A DNA stretch of 24,650 nucleotides from Bacillota bacterium. GTDB taxonomy: Bacteria > Bacillota > Bacilli > Paenibacillales > NBRC-103111. The stretch spans positions 1 through 24,650 of the forward strand of contig JAEWMH010000093.1 of assembly GCA_023393235.1 (NCBI GenBank), read 5' to 3'. The translations under genes and the position numbers were made by a program. This document shows positions 1 through 8,371 of the stretch, piece by piece (position 1 is the first letter of the stretch; each line of letters begins with the position of its first letter). Under the pieces are notes generated by a model. It was not told where the DNA came from. It did no database searches and worked only from the letters and a program-made list of their open reading frames with translations.

Positions 1-891
1 ATTCATAACTGAAACCCCGCCGTACCAGAAAATCACGGCCGTTCCTAATGGTGCCAGCAGCCCAACTGCCATGGAGTACCAGCGACCCACCAGATTGACC
101 CTCAGCTCCAGCCCCATGACTTTTTCATTGAAGGTGCCGAACCGCTGCTCCTGGTATCCCTCTCTCCCGAACAACCGGGTGAGCATTGCTCCGGAAATAC
201 CGAACAAATCCCCCAGCATGGCGGACATCTCTCCGCGGGCCCGCTGGGTTTCCACCCGCAGCCGCTTCCGGGTAGCCGATACCCGGCGGACAGGCCAGAC
301 GAATAAGGGCAGAATAACAAGGGCGATCAAGGCAAGCTGCCAATTCAGCCGGAACAAAATAACTGCCGTGGTGATGGTAATAGCCGCTTGGGTAATGGCA
401 TTCACCACGGTCCCTGTAACGATCCCTTGTACTGCCTGGACATCCCCCGTCAGCCGCTGGATGATCTCTCCCGACCTGGAGTGGGTGTAGAAGGCCATGG
501 ATTGCCGCTGCAAATTCCCGAACAGCTTATGCCGCAAGTCCCGCATGACGCTTTGGCCGACCTTGTTATTCAAGTGGTTCTGCCACACGCCCAAAAGTCC
601 GGCTGCTACCGGCAGCAGCACCATCAGCAAAACCATCTCCAAAAGCAAGTCTTTATTCCCGTCGGGAATGGCATGGTCCACCACCTCCTTCACCAGCAAA
701 GGCGGCACCAACCCGATCAAAGCAGATGCCAGTGCCAACAGCAGAATCAGCCCCAGCAACCGGGTATATGGCTTGAACAGCTTAAAAGCCCTGGCAAAAT
801 CCATTTCACTCCACTTGGCTTTGGGCGAATCCGGCCCCTTATGTAATCCTCCCGGCGGCATTCCTCCGCCGTACATTCCGCCCATCCGCAT
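1..891 (-). CDS. ABC transporter, fused permease/ATP-binding type, N-terminal part
   Basis: The first 297 codons of a minus-strand gene that runs off the left edge; only the membrane domain is visible. After a short Gly/Met-rich start (MRMGGMYGGGMPPGG) come several hydrophobic helices (for example LLGLILLLALASALIGLVPP and MVLLMVLLPVAAGLLG). Between them are the hallmarks of a type I exporter membrane domain: QSMAFYTHSRSGEIIQRLTGD is the usual conserved loop after helix 2, and the segment RRVSATRKRLRVETQ follows helix 4. The ATP-binding domain should lie beyond position 1. The start at 891 was chosen because GGAGG lies six bases upstream of this ATG. Such proteins work as dimers that export drugs, lipids or peptides; the substrate here cannot be told. 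It is divergent from the seryl-tRNA synthetase gene. Confidence 0.9.
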   Translation of the reverse strand, partial: MRMGGMYGGGMPPGGLHKGPDSPKAKWSEMDFARAFKLFKPYTRLLGLILLLALASALIGLVPPLLVKEVVDHAIPDGNKDLLLEMVLLMVLLPVAAGLLGVWQNHLNNKVGQSVMRDLRHKLFGNLQRQSMAFYTHSRSGEIIQRLTGDVQAVQGIVTGTVVNAITQAAITITTAVILFRLNWQLALIALVILPLFVWPVRRVSATRKRLRVETQRARGEMSAMLGDLFGISGAMLTRLFGREGYQEQRFGTFNEKVMGLELRVNLVGRWYSMAVGLLAPLGTAVIFWYGGVSVMN

Positions 892-1116
892 GATGATTCC
901 TCCGGTCTATTATCGTAAACGCTCCCATGCTCTCCATTCTCCCACGCATGCGGGTCGGGTGCAACCATCTGCCGGTATACAGGCTCGCCTGCCACGTTCC
1001 GGCGTCTGCCGTTGAACTCGATATTTCATATCCACCGACCTTCAACCGCTATAATTGCCTGCACTACCCATCCCAACCTGCCAACCGTTCCACCATGAAT
1101 TTCAAAGGAGCCTCCC

Positions 1117-1145
1117 TTGCAGCCACTACCGGAATCGTGTATACT
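1117..1145 (+). promoter_or_regulatory. Sigma-A type promoter of the serS leader
   Basis: TTGCAG (1117-1122), a 17-bp spacer and TATACT (1140-1145). Transcription would begin near 1152, just before the T-box leader. A second possible -10 (TATAAT near 1050) has no convincing -35 at the right distance. Confidence 0.7.
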
Positions 1146-1169
1146 AGCAACTAATTCAACAGCAGCATT

Positions 1170-1368
1170 GGCCGATGACGAGCTTCCAACTCCGAGGCGT
1201 ATTCGCTAAGAAGAACGGAGCTAGCTTCCATCTCTTCCAAGTTTACCGGCCCGCCCGTTACCGCGGAACCAAAGAGGATCGGAATTATCCGTCAAGGAAA
1301 TTCCGGTCAAGTTGGGTGGCACCGCGAGTCCAAGCGCTCCTCGTCCCATACGGATGAGGGCGCTTTTT
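1170..1368 (+). promoter_or_regulatory. T-box riboswitch leader of serS
   Basis: The segment 1311-1328 reads GTTGGGTGGCACCGCGAG, a perfect match to the T-box core (GGGTGGNACCGCG) that pairs with the acceptor end of uncharged tRNA in the antiterminator. It is followed directly by an intrinsic terminator. Upstream, GGAATT/AATTCC arms (about 1281-1304) can form the usual helix before the antiterminator, and the leader opens with GATGACGAG, a common start for T-box stem I. The gene downstream makes seryl-tRNA synthetase, so the expected ligand is tRNA-Ser. I could not fold stem I with confidence: TCC and AGC triplets are both present, so the specifier codon is not assigned. The leader is rather short (about 140 bases from stem I to the T-box core). 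Confidence 0.9.
1333..1368 (+). terminator. Terminator of the serS T-box
   Basis: A 13-bp stem with one bulged T (1333-1346 with 1352-1364, loop CATAC) followed by TTTTT. In T-box genes this hairpin competes with the antiterminator. A second, weaker hairpin with a run of seven T follows at 1387-1409 (TGCCC/GGGCA). Confidence 0.85.
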
Positions 1369-1441
1369 GCATTTTTCCGGGGGAAATGCCCGTCCGGGCA
1401 CATTTTTTTCGGAGACATTCAGCGGACAGGAGCGGATAAGG

Positions 1442-2731
1442 ATGTTAGACATGAAATGGATACGACAGCACAGCAAGGCAGTGCAGGAGGCGGCGGACCG
1501 GAAGGGAATCGCCTTTTCGGTGGAGGAGCTGCTTCAGGCTGATGAAAACAGGCGCCGGCTGCTCACCCAAACGGAGGAGGGGCGGCAGGCCCGCAACCGG
1601 CTTTCCCAGCAGGTGGGGCGCCATCTGCAGGAGGGACGGCAGCCGGAGGCTGAAACGGCCAAAGCTCAGGTCAAGGAATGGAACTTGCGTCTGTCGCTGC
1701 TGGAGGAGCATTTGCAAAAGGCGGAGACTGTGGTCCGTGAGCTGCTGCTGCAAGCTCCGAACATCACGTCCCCGGATACGCCGGCCGGTGCTTCGGATGC
1801 GGACAATGTGGCAGTGCGCCATGTGGGCAGCCTGCCGGAGTGGGCGTTCGCGCCACGTGACCATATGGCCCTGGCAGAGCTGCACCGCCTGGCGGATGTT
1901 CCCCGCGGCGTCAAAACCGGAGGCGCCCGCAGCTATTATTTGACGGGGGCGGGCGTGGCGCTGCACCGGGCTGTCCAACAGCTGGCCATGGATATGCTGG
2001 CGGAGCGGGGTTATCAATGGATGGAGGTCCCCCTGTTAGTGCGGGGAGAAGCGCTGGTGAATACCGGGTTCTTCCCGCTGGGCCGGGATCAGGTATACCG
2101 GGTGGAGGGTGCGGACAGCTACCTGGTGGGTACCTCGGAGGTACCTTTGGTGTCCTTTTATGCCGGAGAGATTGTAGATGTGGGCCAACCCCTGCGTCTG
2201 GCGGCATCATCTGTTTGTTTCCGCAGCGAGGTGGGGGCCGCCGGCCGGGATGTCCGGGGGCTGTACCGGGTGCACCAGTTTTCCAAGGTGGAGCAGGTGG
2301 TGCTGTGCCGGGATGATCCCGAGGAATCGGAGAGGCTGCTGCAGGAGATTACCGCAAATGCCGAGGAGCTGCTCCGGCGTGTGGAGCTTCCCTACCGGGT
2401 AATGGCGGTTTGCGCCGGTGATATGTCCCAGAAAACCTATAAGCAGTACGACATCGAAACCTGGATGCCCAGCCGGGAGGCTTACGGGGAAACCCACTCG
2501 TCGTCCAACCTGCACGACTTCCAGGCCAGGCGGGCCAACATCCGCTACCGGGACAGCGAAGGCAAGTTGCGTTTTTGCCATACACTAAACAATACCATGG
2601 TGGCGACACCGCGGATTCTCATCCCCTTATTGGAAAACCACCAGGAGGAGGATGGCTCGATCCGGATCCCGGCCGCCCTGCAGCCATATATGAACGGTTT
2701 AACCAGGCTGGTACCTCCGCAAGTGCTGTGA
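1442..2731 (+). CDS. serS: Seryl-tRNA synthetase (divergent type)
   Basis: Class II synthetase that charges tRNA-Ser with serine in the cytoplasm; 429 residues, normal for the family. Residues 1-105 form the basic coiled-coil arm that binds tRNA-Ser. Motif 2 is near 259-283 (CFRSEVGAAGRDVRGLYRVH) and the serine-site segment TSEVPL is at 231-236. Motif 3 lies near 381-399 and reads TLNNTMVATPRILIPLLEN, keeping the arginine but replacing the Gly/Ser-rich stretch (NGSGLAVGR-like) usual in Bacillales SerRS; from memory it is closer to the NGT-type motif 3 of actinobacterial enzymes. The segment GETHSSSNLHDFQARR also differs from the usual Ser-Cys-Ser-Asn form. The start at 1442 has AGGAG nine bases upstream; an ATG at 1367 lies inside the T-box terminator and is rejected. 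It may be a second, stress- or antibiotic-related SerRS; that is inference. Confidence 0.95.
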   Translation: MLDMKWIRQHSKAVQEAADRKGIAFSVEELLQADENRRRLLTQTEEGRQARNRLSQQVGRHLQEGRQPEAETAKAQVKEWNLRLSLLEEHLQKAETVVRELLLQAPNITSPDTPAGASDADNVAVRHVGSLPEWAFAPRDHMALAELHRLADVPRGVKTGGARSYYLTGAGVALHRAVQQLAMDMLAERGYQWMEVPLLVRGEALVNTGFFPLGRDQVYRVEGADSYLVGTSEVPLVSFYAGEIVDVGQPLRLAASSVCFRSEVGAAGRDVRGLYRVHQFSKVEQVVLCRDDPEESERLLQEITANAEELLRRVELPYRVMAVCAGDMSQKTYKQYDIETWMPSREAYGETHSSSNLHDFQARRANIRYRDSEGKLRFCHTLNNTMVATPRILIPLLENHQEEDGSIRIPAALQPYMNGLTRLVPPQVL

Positions 2732-2874
2732 TTGGAGCGCCAAGAGATTGCAGCGGTACCAGCCTCCAAAGGATTACCTCGAATAGGGGCGGTGGCGGCA
2801 TCCGGGTCCCTACTCCTTCACACATTGGCTCTTAAGAACCGTCTACGCGCTTCTCCAGCAGTGGGTGGTTCGTG

Positions 2875-3107
2875 TAACGGAACTCAGCGACTCTTAGCCG
2901 GGCAAATTCGACCGTTTAATTTTTTAACGGAACTACGAAGCTCCTAGCGGCTGAATGGCGCGAAAACAAGAGCTCCAGAGGGTGCTAAGCGCTTCTGAGT
3001 TCCGTTACAATTCAGATTAGCCCGAAAAAGTCGCGTAAGAGCTTCTGAGTTCCGTTTCAATCTCAGTTAGCCCGTAGGAGTCGCGTAAGAGCTTCTGAGT
3101 TCCGGTA
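2875..3107. repeat. Inverted array of 50-bp intergenic units, array 1
   Basis: Two units begin with TAACGGAACT at 2875 and 2925. Three units in the opposite direction end with AGTTCCGTTA or a close variant at 3007, 3057 and 3107. The period is exactly 50 bp in both arms. The two right-hand units 3008-3057 and 3058-3107 share long identical blocks such as GCGTAAGAGCTTCTGAGTTC. The inner pair (2925-3007) can fold into an 83-base hairpin with a 10-bp perfect base (TAACGGAACT/AGTTCCGTTA) and further imperfect pairing. It fills most of the gap between serS and yyaC; 2732-2874 and 3108-3173 hold nothing I recognise. Confidence 0.85.
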
Positions 3108-3173
3108 GCGCGTCGCGGTACAGTGGCGCAGGAGATGAAAGATTGCGAAGAGCATTATGCGTAATGTAACGTA

Positions 3174-3204
3174 AAGAAACCCGGCCAATTAGGCCGGGTT
3201 TCTT
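3174..3204. terminator. Bidirectional intrinsic terminator between serS and yyaC
   Basis: A perfect 13-bp stem, AAGAAACCCGGCC and its complement, around the loop AATTA. It has A/T-rich flanks on both sides, so it can end transcription from serS (plus) and from yyaC (minus). Confidence 0.85.
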
Positions 3205-3241
3205 CACATTATGCCACTTACACGTTTACCACCCGGCTGCA

Positions 3242-3814
3242 TCACGCCTCCGCCGGGAAGATCTCCAGAACTGCCTGGACCACTTGGCGGGCCATCGGCA
3301 GCACCCTTCCCAAGGGTGCTGTTTGCAGAGCGGTGTAGGGATGCGCCCTGTTCTCGCAGACAATGCCGCCGATGGAATAATCCCCCACCGGCGGCATTCC
3401 GCGGCGGAGCGAAGCCCCGGGAACCAGGGGCCCCTCCCGCATTAAGAACAGGCCCGTGCTGGCGGCGGTTCCCAGGCAGGCGTCCACCGCCAGCAGCCTG
3501 CATCCCGGAGCGGCCAGCATAGCCTCCAGCTCCATGATGCGTTCCCCCCAGGTGTCCCCGTCGCAGGGGCGGTCCAGCGTTCCGACTACGCGCGCGTAGC
3601 CTGCCTCCTGCAGCAGGGTCCCTGTCAGCGGACCGAAGGCATCGCCGCTGGAACGGTCGGTGCCGATACACAGGAACACCAGCTGCTCCCGGCCCACACC
3701 CGACGTACGGATGCGCCGGAATAGCTCCGGCAGCTTGCTCCCGCCCGCCGTTTTGCGCCAGCCGCTTCCCGCACCTGAAGAAACTACCGGTCCCCCGGAC
3801 CACTGTTGGTGCAT
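3242..3814 (-). CDS. yyaC: YyaC-family sporulation protein (DUF1256, putative spore protease fold)
   Basis: About 190 residues, the usual length. The family pattern is plain: FLCIGTDRSSGDAFGPLTG, then GTLDRPCDGDTW, then LLAVDACLGTAASTG, then GPLVPGASLRRGMPPVGDYS. DUF1256 proteins resemble the GPR spore protease fold and are linked to sporulation or spore germination; the exact role in this organism is not known. The start is uncertain: the ATG at 3814 has GGAGG 11 bases upstream, while an in-frame TTG at 3823 is only two bases from the same GGAGG, too close. It lies about 85 bp after fhs on the same strand with no clear terminator between, so it may be partly co-transcribed. It ends just before the bidirectional terminator. 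Confidence 0.85.
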   Translation of the reverse strand: MHQQWSGGPVVSSGAGSGWRKTAGGSKLPELFRRIRTSGVGREQLVFLCIGTDRSSGDAFGPLTGTLLQEAGYARVVGTLDRPCDGDTWGERIMELEAMLAAPGCRLLAVDACLGTAASTGLFLMREGPLVPGASLRRGMPPVGDYSIGGIVCENRAHPYTALQTAPLGRVLPMARQVVQAVLEIFPAEA

Positions 3815-3899
3815 CTTGTCCAAAACCTCCGTCCATCAATCTGCCGCATTGAGAATTGAGGGGCATGTTTTGAGAACAGGCCGTATCCTCGGTCCAATC

Positions 3900-5585
3900 T
3901 TAGAACAACCCGTGAACCGTACCGTCCTCGTCGATGTCCATCCGCAGGGCCGCCGGCACCTTAGGCAGACCAGGCATCCGCAGAATGTCTCCCGTCATAG
4001 CCACAATAAAACCTGCGCCCAGGGAGGGCTTCAACTCGCGGATAGTAATGGTGAAACCCTCCGGCCGGCCCACAAGGGCTGCCTGATCGGAGAGGGAATA
4101 TTGGGTTTTGGCCATACAGAGGGGCAGCTTGTCCCAGCCGTTCTTCTTGAACTCCTCGATCTGCTTGCGGGCCTTATCCGAGAAGTTTACCCCCTCTGCA
4201 CCGTAGAAAGTCCGTGCAATGGCCTCCGCCTTCACTGGAATGTCATCATCCGTCCGGTACGCGGGAACAAACCCTTTCCCCGCCCCTTCGGCAGCTGCCA
4301 CAACAGCCCGGGCCAGACCCTCGCCGCCGGCTCCGCCCTGCTCCCATACCCGGCACAGCTCCACCGCAAAGCCATGCTCACGGCACAGCTTCTTCAACAG
4401 CTCCACTTCACCTTCGGTATCCGTGGGGAATTCATTCACCGCCACCACAAAAGGCAGGCGGACAGCCGCAATGGACTCCGCATGCTTCTGCAGGTTGGCA
4501 AACCCCCGGGCCAGTGCAGCCAAATCCTCGCGGGCCAATGCGTCCTTGGCTGCGCCCCCGTGCAGCTTCAACGCACGAACCGTAGCAACGATTACCACGG
4601 CTGCCGGACTCAAGCTTCCTTTGCCGCATTTGATATGCAGGAACTTCTCCGCACCCAGGTCCGCTCCGAAGCCCGCTTCCGTCACAGCAAACTCACCCAG
4701 CTTCAGCGCCATTCGGGTTGCCGTGAGACTGTTGCAGCCGTGGGCGATATTGGCGAAGGGGCCGCCGTGGACCAGCGCCGGGGTATTTTCCAGCGTCTGT
4801 ACCAAATTGGGCTTCACCGCTTCCTTCAGCAGCACCGCCATAGCCCCTTGAGCCTGCAGGTCCCGAACATATACCGCTTGTCCTGTATAGGTGTAGCCGA
4901 TGAGCATCCGGGAGAGGGCCTCCTTCAGCTCACCCAGCCCTTCAGTCAAGCAGAGAATCGCCATAATTTCGGAGGCGACGGTAATTTCGAAGCCGTCCTC
5001 CCTGGGTACTCCCTCCGTTTTGCCGCCCATGCCGATCATAATATGGCGCAACGCGCGGTCATTCATGTCCACCACACGCTTCCACACGATCCGGCGGGGA
5101 TCCAGCCCGAGGGAATTGCCCTGCTGCAGGTGGTTGTCGATCAGAGCCGCCAGCAGATTATGGGCCGAGGTAACGGCATGCATGTCACCGGTAAAATGCA
5201 GATTGATGTCCTCCATGGGCACCACCTGGGAATAACCGCCGCCTGCCGCTCCTCCCTTCAGCCCGAAGCAGGGACCCAAGGATGGCTCCCGCACCGCTAA
5301 TACCGTTTTGCGGCCGATCCGGTTCAGCGCTTGGGCCAAGCCCACACTGACCGTGGTTTTGCCTTCTCCTGCCGCAGTGGGGTTAATGGAGGTCACCAAA
5401 ACCAGCTTACCCTCCGGCTTGTTCTCCAAGCGGCGCAGGACGTTCAGGTCGATCTTGGCCTTATAACGCCCGTAGCCCTCCCACTCCGCCTCTTCAAGCC
5501 CCAATTCCGCCGCAATGGCGCCGATCCGCTCCATGCGGGCCTGCCGTGCGATCTCAATATCACTGACGATTGCTCCTGTTGCCAT
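3900..5585 (-). CDS. fhs: Formate--tetrahydrofolate ligase
   Basis: Joins formate to tetrahydrofolate with ATP to give 10-formyl-THF, feeding one-carbon metabolism in the cytoplasm. The 561-residue length fits the single-function bacterial enzyme (about 555-560). Near residues 67-80 the ATP-binding signature reads SINPTAAGEGKTTVS; further family segments are EPSLGPCFGLKGGAAGGGYSQ and HFTGDMHAVTSAHNL. The C-terminal family segment ITIRELKPSLGAGFIVAMTG is also present. The start at 5585 is preceded by AGGTG five bases upstream and gives the normal N-terminus (MATGAIVSDIEIARQA); a longer in-frame reading to 5714 has no ribosome site and is rejected. It follows the kinase gene on the same strand by 136 bp with no convincing promoter or terminator in between. 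Confidence 0.97.
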   Translation of the reverse strand: MATGAIVSDIEIARQARMERIGAIAAELGLEEAEWEGYGRYKAKIDLNVLRRLENKPEGKLVLVTSINPTAAGEGKTTVSVGLAQALNRIGRKTVLAVREPSLGPCFGLKGGAAGGGYSQVVPMEDINLHFTGDMHAVTSAHNLLAALIDNHLQQGNSLGLDPRRIVWKRVVDMNDRALRHIMIGMGGKTEGVPREDGFEITVASEIMAILCLTEGLGELKEALSRMLIGYTYTGQAVYVRDLQAQGAMAVLLKEAVKPNLVQTLENTPALVHGGPFANIAHGCNSLTATRMALKLGEFAVTEAGFGADLGAEKFLHIKCGKGSLSPAAVVIVATVRALKLHGGAAKDALAREDLAALARGFANLQKHAESIAAVRLPFVVAVNEFPTDTEGEVELLKKLCREHGFAVELCRVWEQGGAGGEGLARAVVAAAEGAGKGFVPAYRTDDDIPVKAEAIARTFYGAEGVNFSDKARKQIEEFKKNGWDKLPLCMAKTQYSLSDQAALVGRPEGFTITIRELKPSLGAGFIVAMTGDILRMPGLPKVPAALRMDIDEDGTVHGLF

Positions 5586-5721
5586 GATTTCACCTGGTCC
5601 TGTCCTTGATTTATGGAAAGCATCCTTGCACATGCCAACAGAATACCACATTCGGAAGGGAAAAACGACTGCCCTCCGGTTTTGGGAGCACCGGCTTCTA
5701 GGCCGTGTTTGCAAACCCGCC

Positions 5722-8115
5722 CTAGTTCACCCGAACCGGCAAATTGACGTCGAAAATCGTCCCGATGCCCACCTCGCTCTGAACCTTCACCGTACCTCCG
5801 TGCTCCTGGATAATCCGGAAGCTGACCATAAGCCCCAGGCCGGTTCCTTTTTCCTTAGTGGTATAAAAGGGCTCTCCCAGCTTCTGCAGCCTCTCCGGAG
5901 GAATGCCCTGCCCCTGGTCCTCGAAGCGGACATTCACCCTGCCCGAAGCGGGGTGAGAGAGAGTCACATTGATCGTTCCGCCCATCGTCATGGATTCCAC
6001 CGCATTTTTCAGCAAATTGATAAAAACCTGCTTCAGCTGATTCTCATCACAATCCACGATCACCTCATCCTCAGTCAGCACATGGGTGACGATTTGAACG
6101 TTGTTCAGAAGAGCCTGACTGGTTAAAAACGCTACAACCACCCTGACGATCTGCACCAGGTTGCGGGGCTCCATCTTGGTAATCTGCGGCTTCGAAAGCA
6201 CCAGAAACTCACTGACAATATTATTGATCCGGTCCAATTCCGATAACATCAGCTCGAAGAAAAACTCGTTTTCATTGGTTCTTTGCTGGAGCAGCTGCAA
6301 AAAGCCCTTCAGCGAGGTAAGAGGATTGCGGATTTCGTGGGCGACTCCGGCGGCAAGCTGTCCCACAACCGACAGCTTCTCCGATTTCAGGAGCATCTCC
6401 TCTGCCTGCTTGCGCTCGGTGATATCCCGGCCTACGATAAGCAAGTTCGTCTCTTCCCCCAGCTCCAGATCGGGGATACAGCGGCAGGAGACCTCCAGCA
6501 CAACCCAGTTACCCGCCGAATGACGGAATCTGAGCTCCGTTACCTCCACAGCCTGAGAATCGGTAGCGTCCTGAAGCAATTTATTTAATTTGGTTGTATC
6601 ATCCGTGTGGATCATCCTGCAGATGCACTGGCCCAACAATTCCTCGGGCTCTACTCCCAGCAAAAGCCGGCTGGAGGGCGACCAATATTCGATCCCGCCC
6701 TGAGGAGTCAGCACGCCGATAATATCCGTCATATTTTCCGCGATGAGCCTGTATTTCATTTCACTGCGGCGGAGAGCCGCCTCTACCCGCTTGTTTTCGG
6801 TAATGTCCCGTGAAATGGAGGCGATAGCGATTGCATGGCCTGCATTATTGCGGATAGGAGAAATGGTAACGCTCACATCAAACTCCTGACCATTGCGCTT
6901 GATCCTCCGGGTTTCATACCCGCTGATATGGCCGCCGAATTCCACCGCTTCATGGAAGTTCTGCACCTCCTCCTGCAAGTCGGTGGGCACAGTAAGATAG
7001 ACGCTTTTGCCGATGCATTCCTCATAGGACCATCCGAACAGCCCCATAAAGGCCTCATTCACATGGAGGGTATCACCGTTCAGATCTGTCACACAAATGG
7101 CATCGGAGGTATTGTTGAAGAAGGACTCCAGCATCTCCTTGGTCCAGGTCAGCTCCGCCTCCGTTTCCTTCCGCTCGCTGATATCCATACAATAGCCCAG
7201 GATTTCCCTTCCCTCCGCCTCACCCCCGAAGGGCTGCAGCGTAATGAGGCATGGAATGGATGCAATGCTGATCTCAAAAACCACCTGGCGCTCCTCTTCC
7301 CACGCAATGCGGAAATAGTAGCGGATCGACTTGGCGGTTTCCGGCGGGAACACCTCCTGAAGCGAACGGCCGATGATCCGTTCATCGGGAAGCCCCAGCT
7401 TCAGAGCAAGCTCCCCCGTCCAGAGTGTACACTTGAAATCTCCTTCGGTATTGCCTATGTATTTGAAAATAATGCCCTGCTGATGGCGCAGAATTTCGTT
7501 AAACGAGCGCTCCGCCCGCTCCATCTCCTGACGGATCCGCCTTTGGCCGAACAACCCGCGAATGGTCACTTGCTGCAAGAGCCTGCCGGAGGCGAAGAAG
7601 CAAGTGAATATCCATTCGCTCTCCTGCTCCATTCCCTCCGGGCCTAAGCCGCGCAGCTCCATCCGGCGGAACTGGTCCGGCTCCGGAGGGACAAGGTCCT
7701 CCAGCCGTTTCCTGTCCTCTGGATGAATGAATTGCAGCAGTTGGCGGTAGCTTGTCAATCTGGTGGTGGCCAGCCATCTTTCGGCGGCGGCATTCATGTA
7801 GACCGGCCCATCCCCATCAAAAAGGAATACGGGATCAGGCTGGATGCCCAACAGCTTAAATCCGTCCTGCATGTCCTGTGCTTCCGCAAAAGGTGCCGCC
7901 GCGGCTTGCCGCTGGAGGTCAGTCCGGCTTCGTGCTTCGGCCTTGTCATAATAATAGCCGGCGGCATAGGCTGTACCCACAAACCCCAGAAGCCATACCA
8001 GCCCGGCAGGCTGGAACGCGGGGAATCTCCCGTCACGAAACCAAACTGTCATATGCAGCAGGCTGACGAACGCCACCGAAATCAAAACCGCAACCGCTTT
8101 GCCTCTCCGTATCAT
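5722..8115 (-). CDS. Membrane PAS-domain sensor histidine kinase (sporulation kinase type)
   Basis: A 797-residue orphan kinase. Two hydrophobic segments near the N-terminus (about 8-25 and 38-58) form a short membrane hairpin. Four PAS-like sensory domains follow (about 90-200, 205-320, 325-440, 450-570), several ending in the typical DITERKQ or DISERKE linker. The HisKA domain has the H-box VAHEIRNPLTSLKGFLQLL with phosphoryl-accepting His at residue 593. The ATPase domain shows the N-box NLLKNAVESM, G1 DQGQGIPPERL and the F/G2 region GEPFYTTKEKGTGLGL. The layout and core resemble the KinA-KinE kinases that feed the Spo0F/Spo0A phosphorelay. No response regulator is adjacent, which fits that role, but the target and signal are inferred. 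The start at 8115 has a weak GGGGA site nine bases away. Confidence 0.93.
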   Translation of the reverse strand: MIRRGKAVAVLISVAFVSLLHMTVWFRDGRFPAFQPAGLVWLLGFVGTAYAAGYYYDKAEARSRTDLQRQAAAAPFAEAQDMQDGFKLLGIQPDPVFLFDGDGPVYMNAAAERWLATTRLTSYRQLLQFIHPEDRKRLEDLVPPEPDQFRRMELRGLGPEGMEQESEWIFTCFFASGRLLQQVTIRGLFGQRRIRQEMERAERSFNEILRHQQGIIFKYIGNTEGDFKCTLWTGELALKLGLPDERIIGRSLQEVFPPETAKSIRYYFRIAWEEERQVVFEISIASIPCLITLQPFGGEAEGREILGYCMDISERKETEAELTWTKEMLESFFNNTSDAICVTDLNGDTLHVNEAFMGLFGWSYEECIGKSVYLTVPTDLQEEVQNFHEAVEFGGHISGYETRRIKRNGQEFDVSVTISPIRNNAGHAIAIASISRDITENKRVEAALRRSEMKYRLIAENMTDIIGVLTPQGGIEYWSPSSRLLLGVEPEELLGQCICRMIHTDDTTKLNKLLQDATDSQAVEVTELRFRHSAGNWVVLEVSCRCIPDLELGEETNLLIVGRDITERKQAEEMLLKSEKLSVVGQLAAGVAHEIRNPLTSLKGFLQLLQQRTNENEFFFELMLSELDRINNIVSEFLVLSKPQITKMEPRNLVQIVRVVVAFLTSQALLNNVQIVTHVLTEDEVIVDCDENQLKQVFINLLKNAVESMTMGGTINVTLSHPASGRVNVRFEDQGQGIPPERLQKLGEPFYTTKEKGTGLGLMVSFRIIQEHGGTVKVQSEVGIGTIFDVNLPVRVN

Positions 8116-8297
8116 CCTTAAGATGTCCCCTTCCAGCTCCCATGGCTTACCTTGCCAGCGGCAGCAGGCGACGCCATTCCCTATAAGCTAATTCTACGTT
8201 AAACCTTACCAGTTTCCCAGTTAAAAATGAAAAAAACTCCTGTCAAAGGAAATTCAAGAAGTGTATGGTCAAAGCGCAGCCCTTAAAGGGGTATAGC

Positions 8298-8330
8298 AAA
8301 AAACCGAAAGCCCTTTTGGCGGGCTTTCGG
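8298..8330 (-). terminator. Intrinsic terminator after xylA
   Basis: A 10-bp perfect stem (CCGAAAGCCC/GGGCTTTCGG, 8304-8313 with 8321-8330), followed on the minus strand by six T (8298-8303). It lies 42 bp past the xylA stop, so xylA is not followed by xylB in the same transcript here. The rest of the gap up to the kinase start (8118-8297) shows no recognisable element. Confidence 0.9.
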
Positions 8331-8371
8331 CTTAGTAGCTGCTGGAGCTTTGGGCTTGGGATAAAAAGGCC

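Noticed and set aside
1367..1441. Upstream start for serS at 1367
   Set aside because: It lies within the T run of the T-box terminator and has no ribosome site; the ATG at 1442 gives the normal SerRS N-terminus.
2732..2874. Possible small gene or RNA just after serS
   Set aside because: Open frames here lack start signals and known motifs, and no stable hairpin or tRNA-like fold was found.
2875..3107. CRISPR array
   Set aside because: The units are 50 bp end to end with no unrelated spacers and they reverse direction in the middle; no cas gene is nearby.
3660..5300. Long plus-strand open frame (546 codons) opposite fhs
   Set aside because: It lies entirely antisense to a certain fhs gene (running past its 3' end), has no ribosome site and no family motifs. 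GC-rich genes often leave such open frames on the other strand.
5586..5714. N-terminal extension of formate--tetrahydrofolate ligase
   Set aside because: The extra 43 residues are not family-like and have no ribosome site; ATG 5585 has AGGTG upstream and a normal N-terminus.
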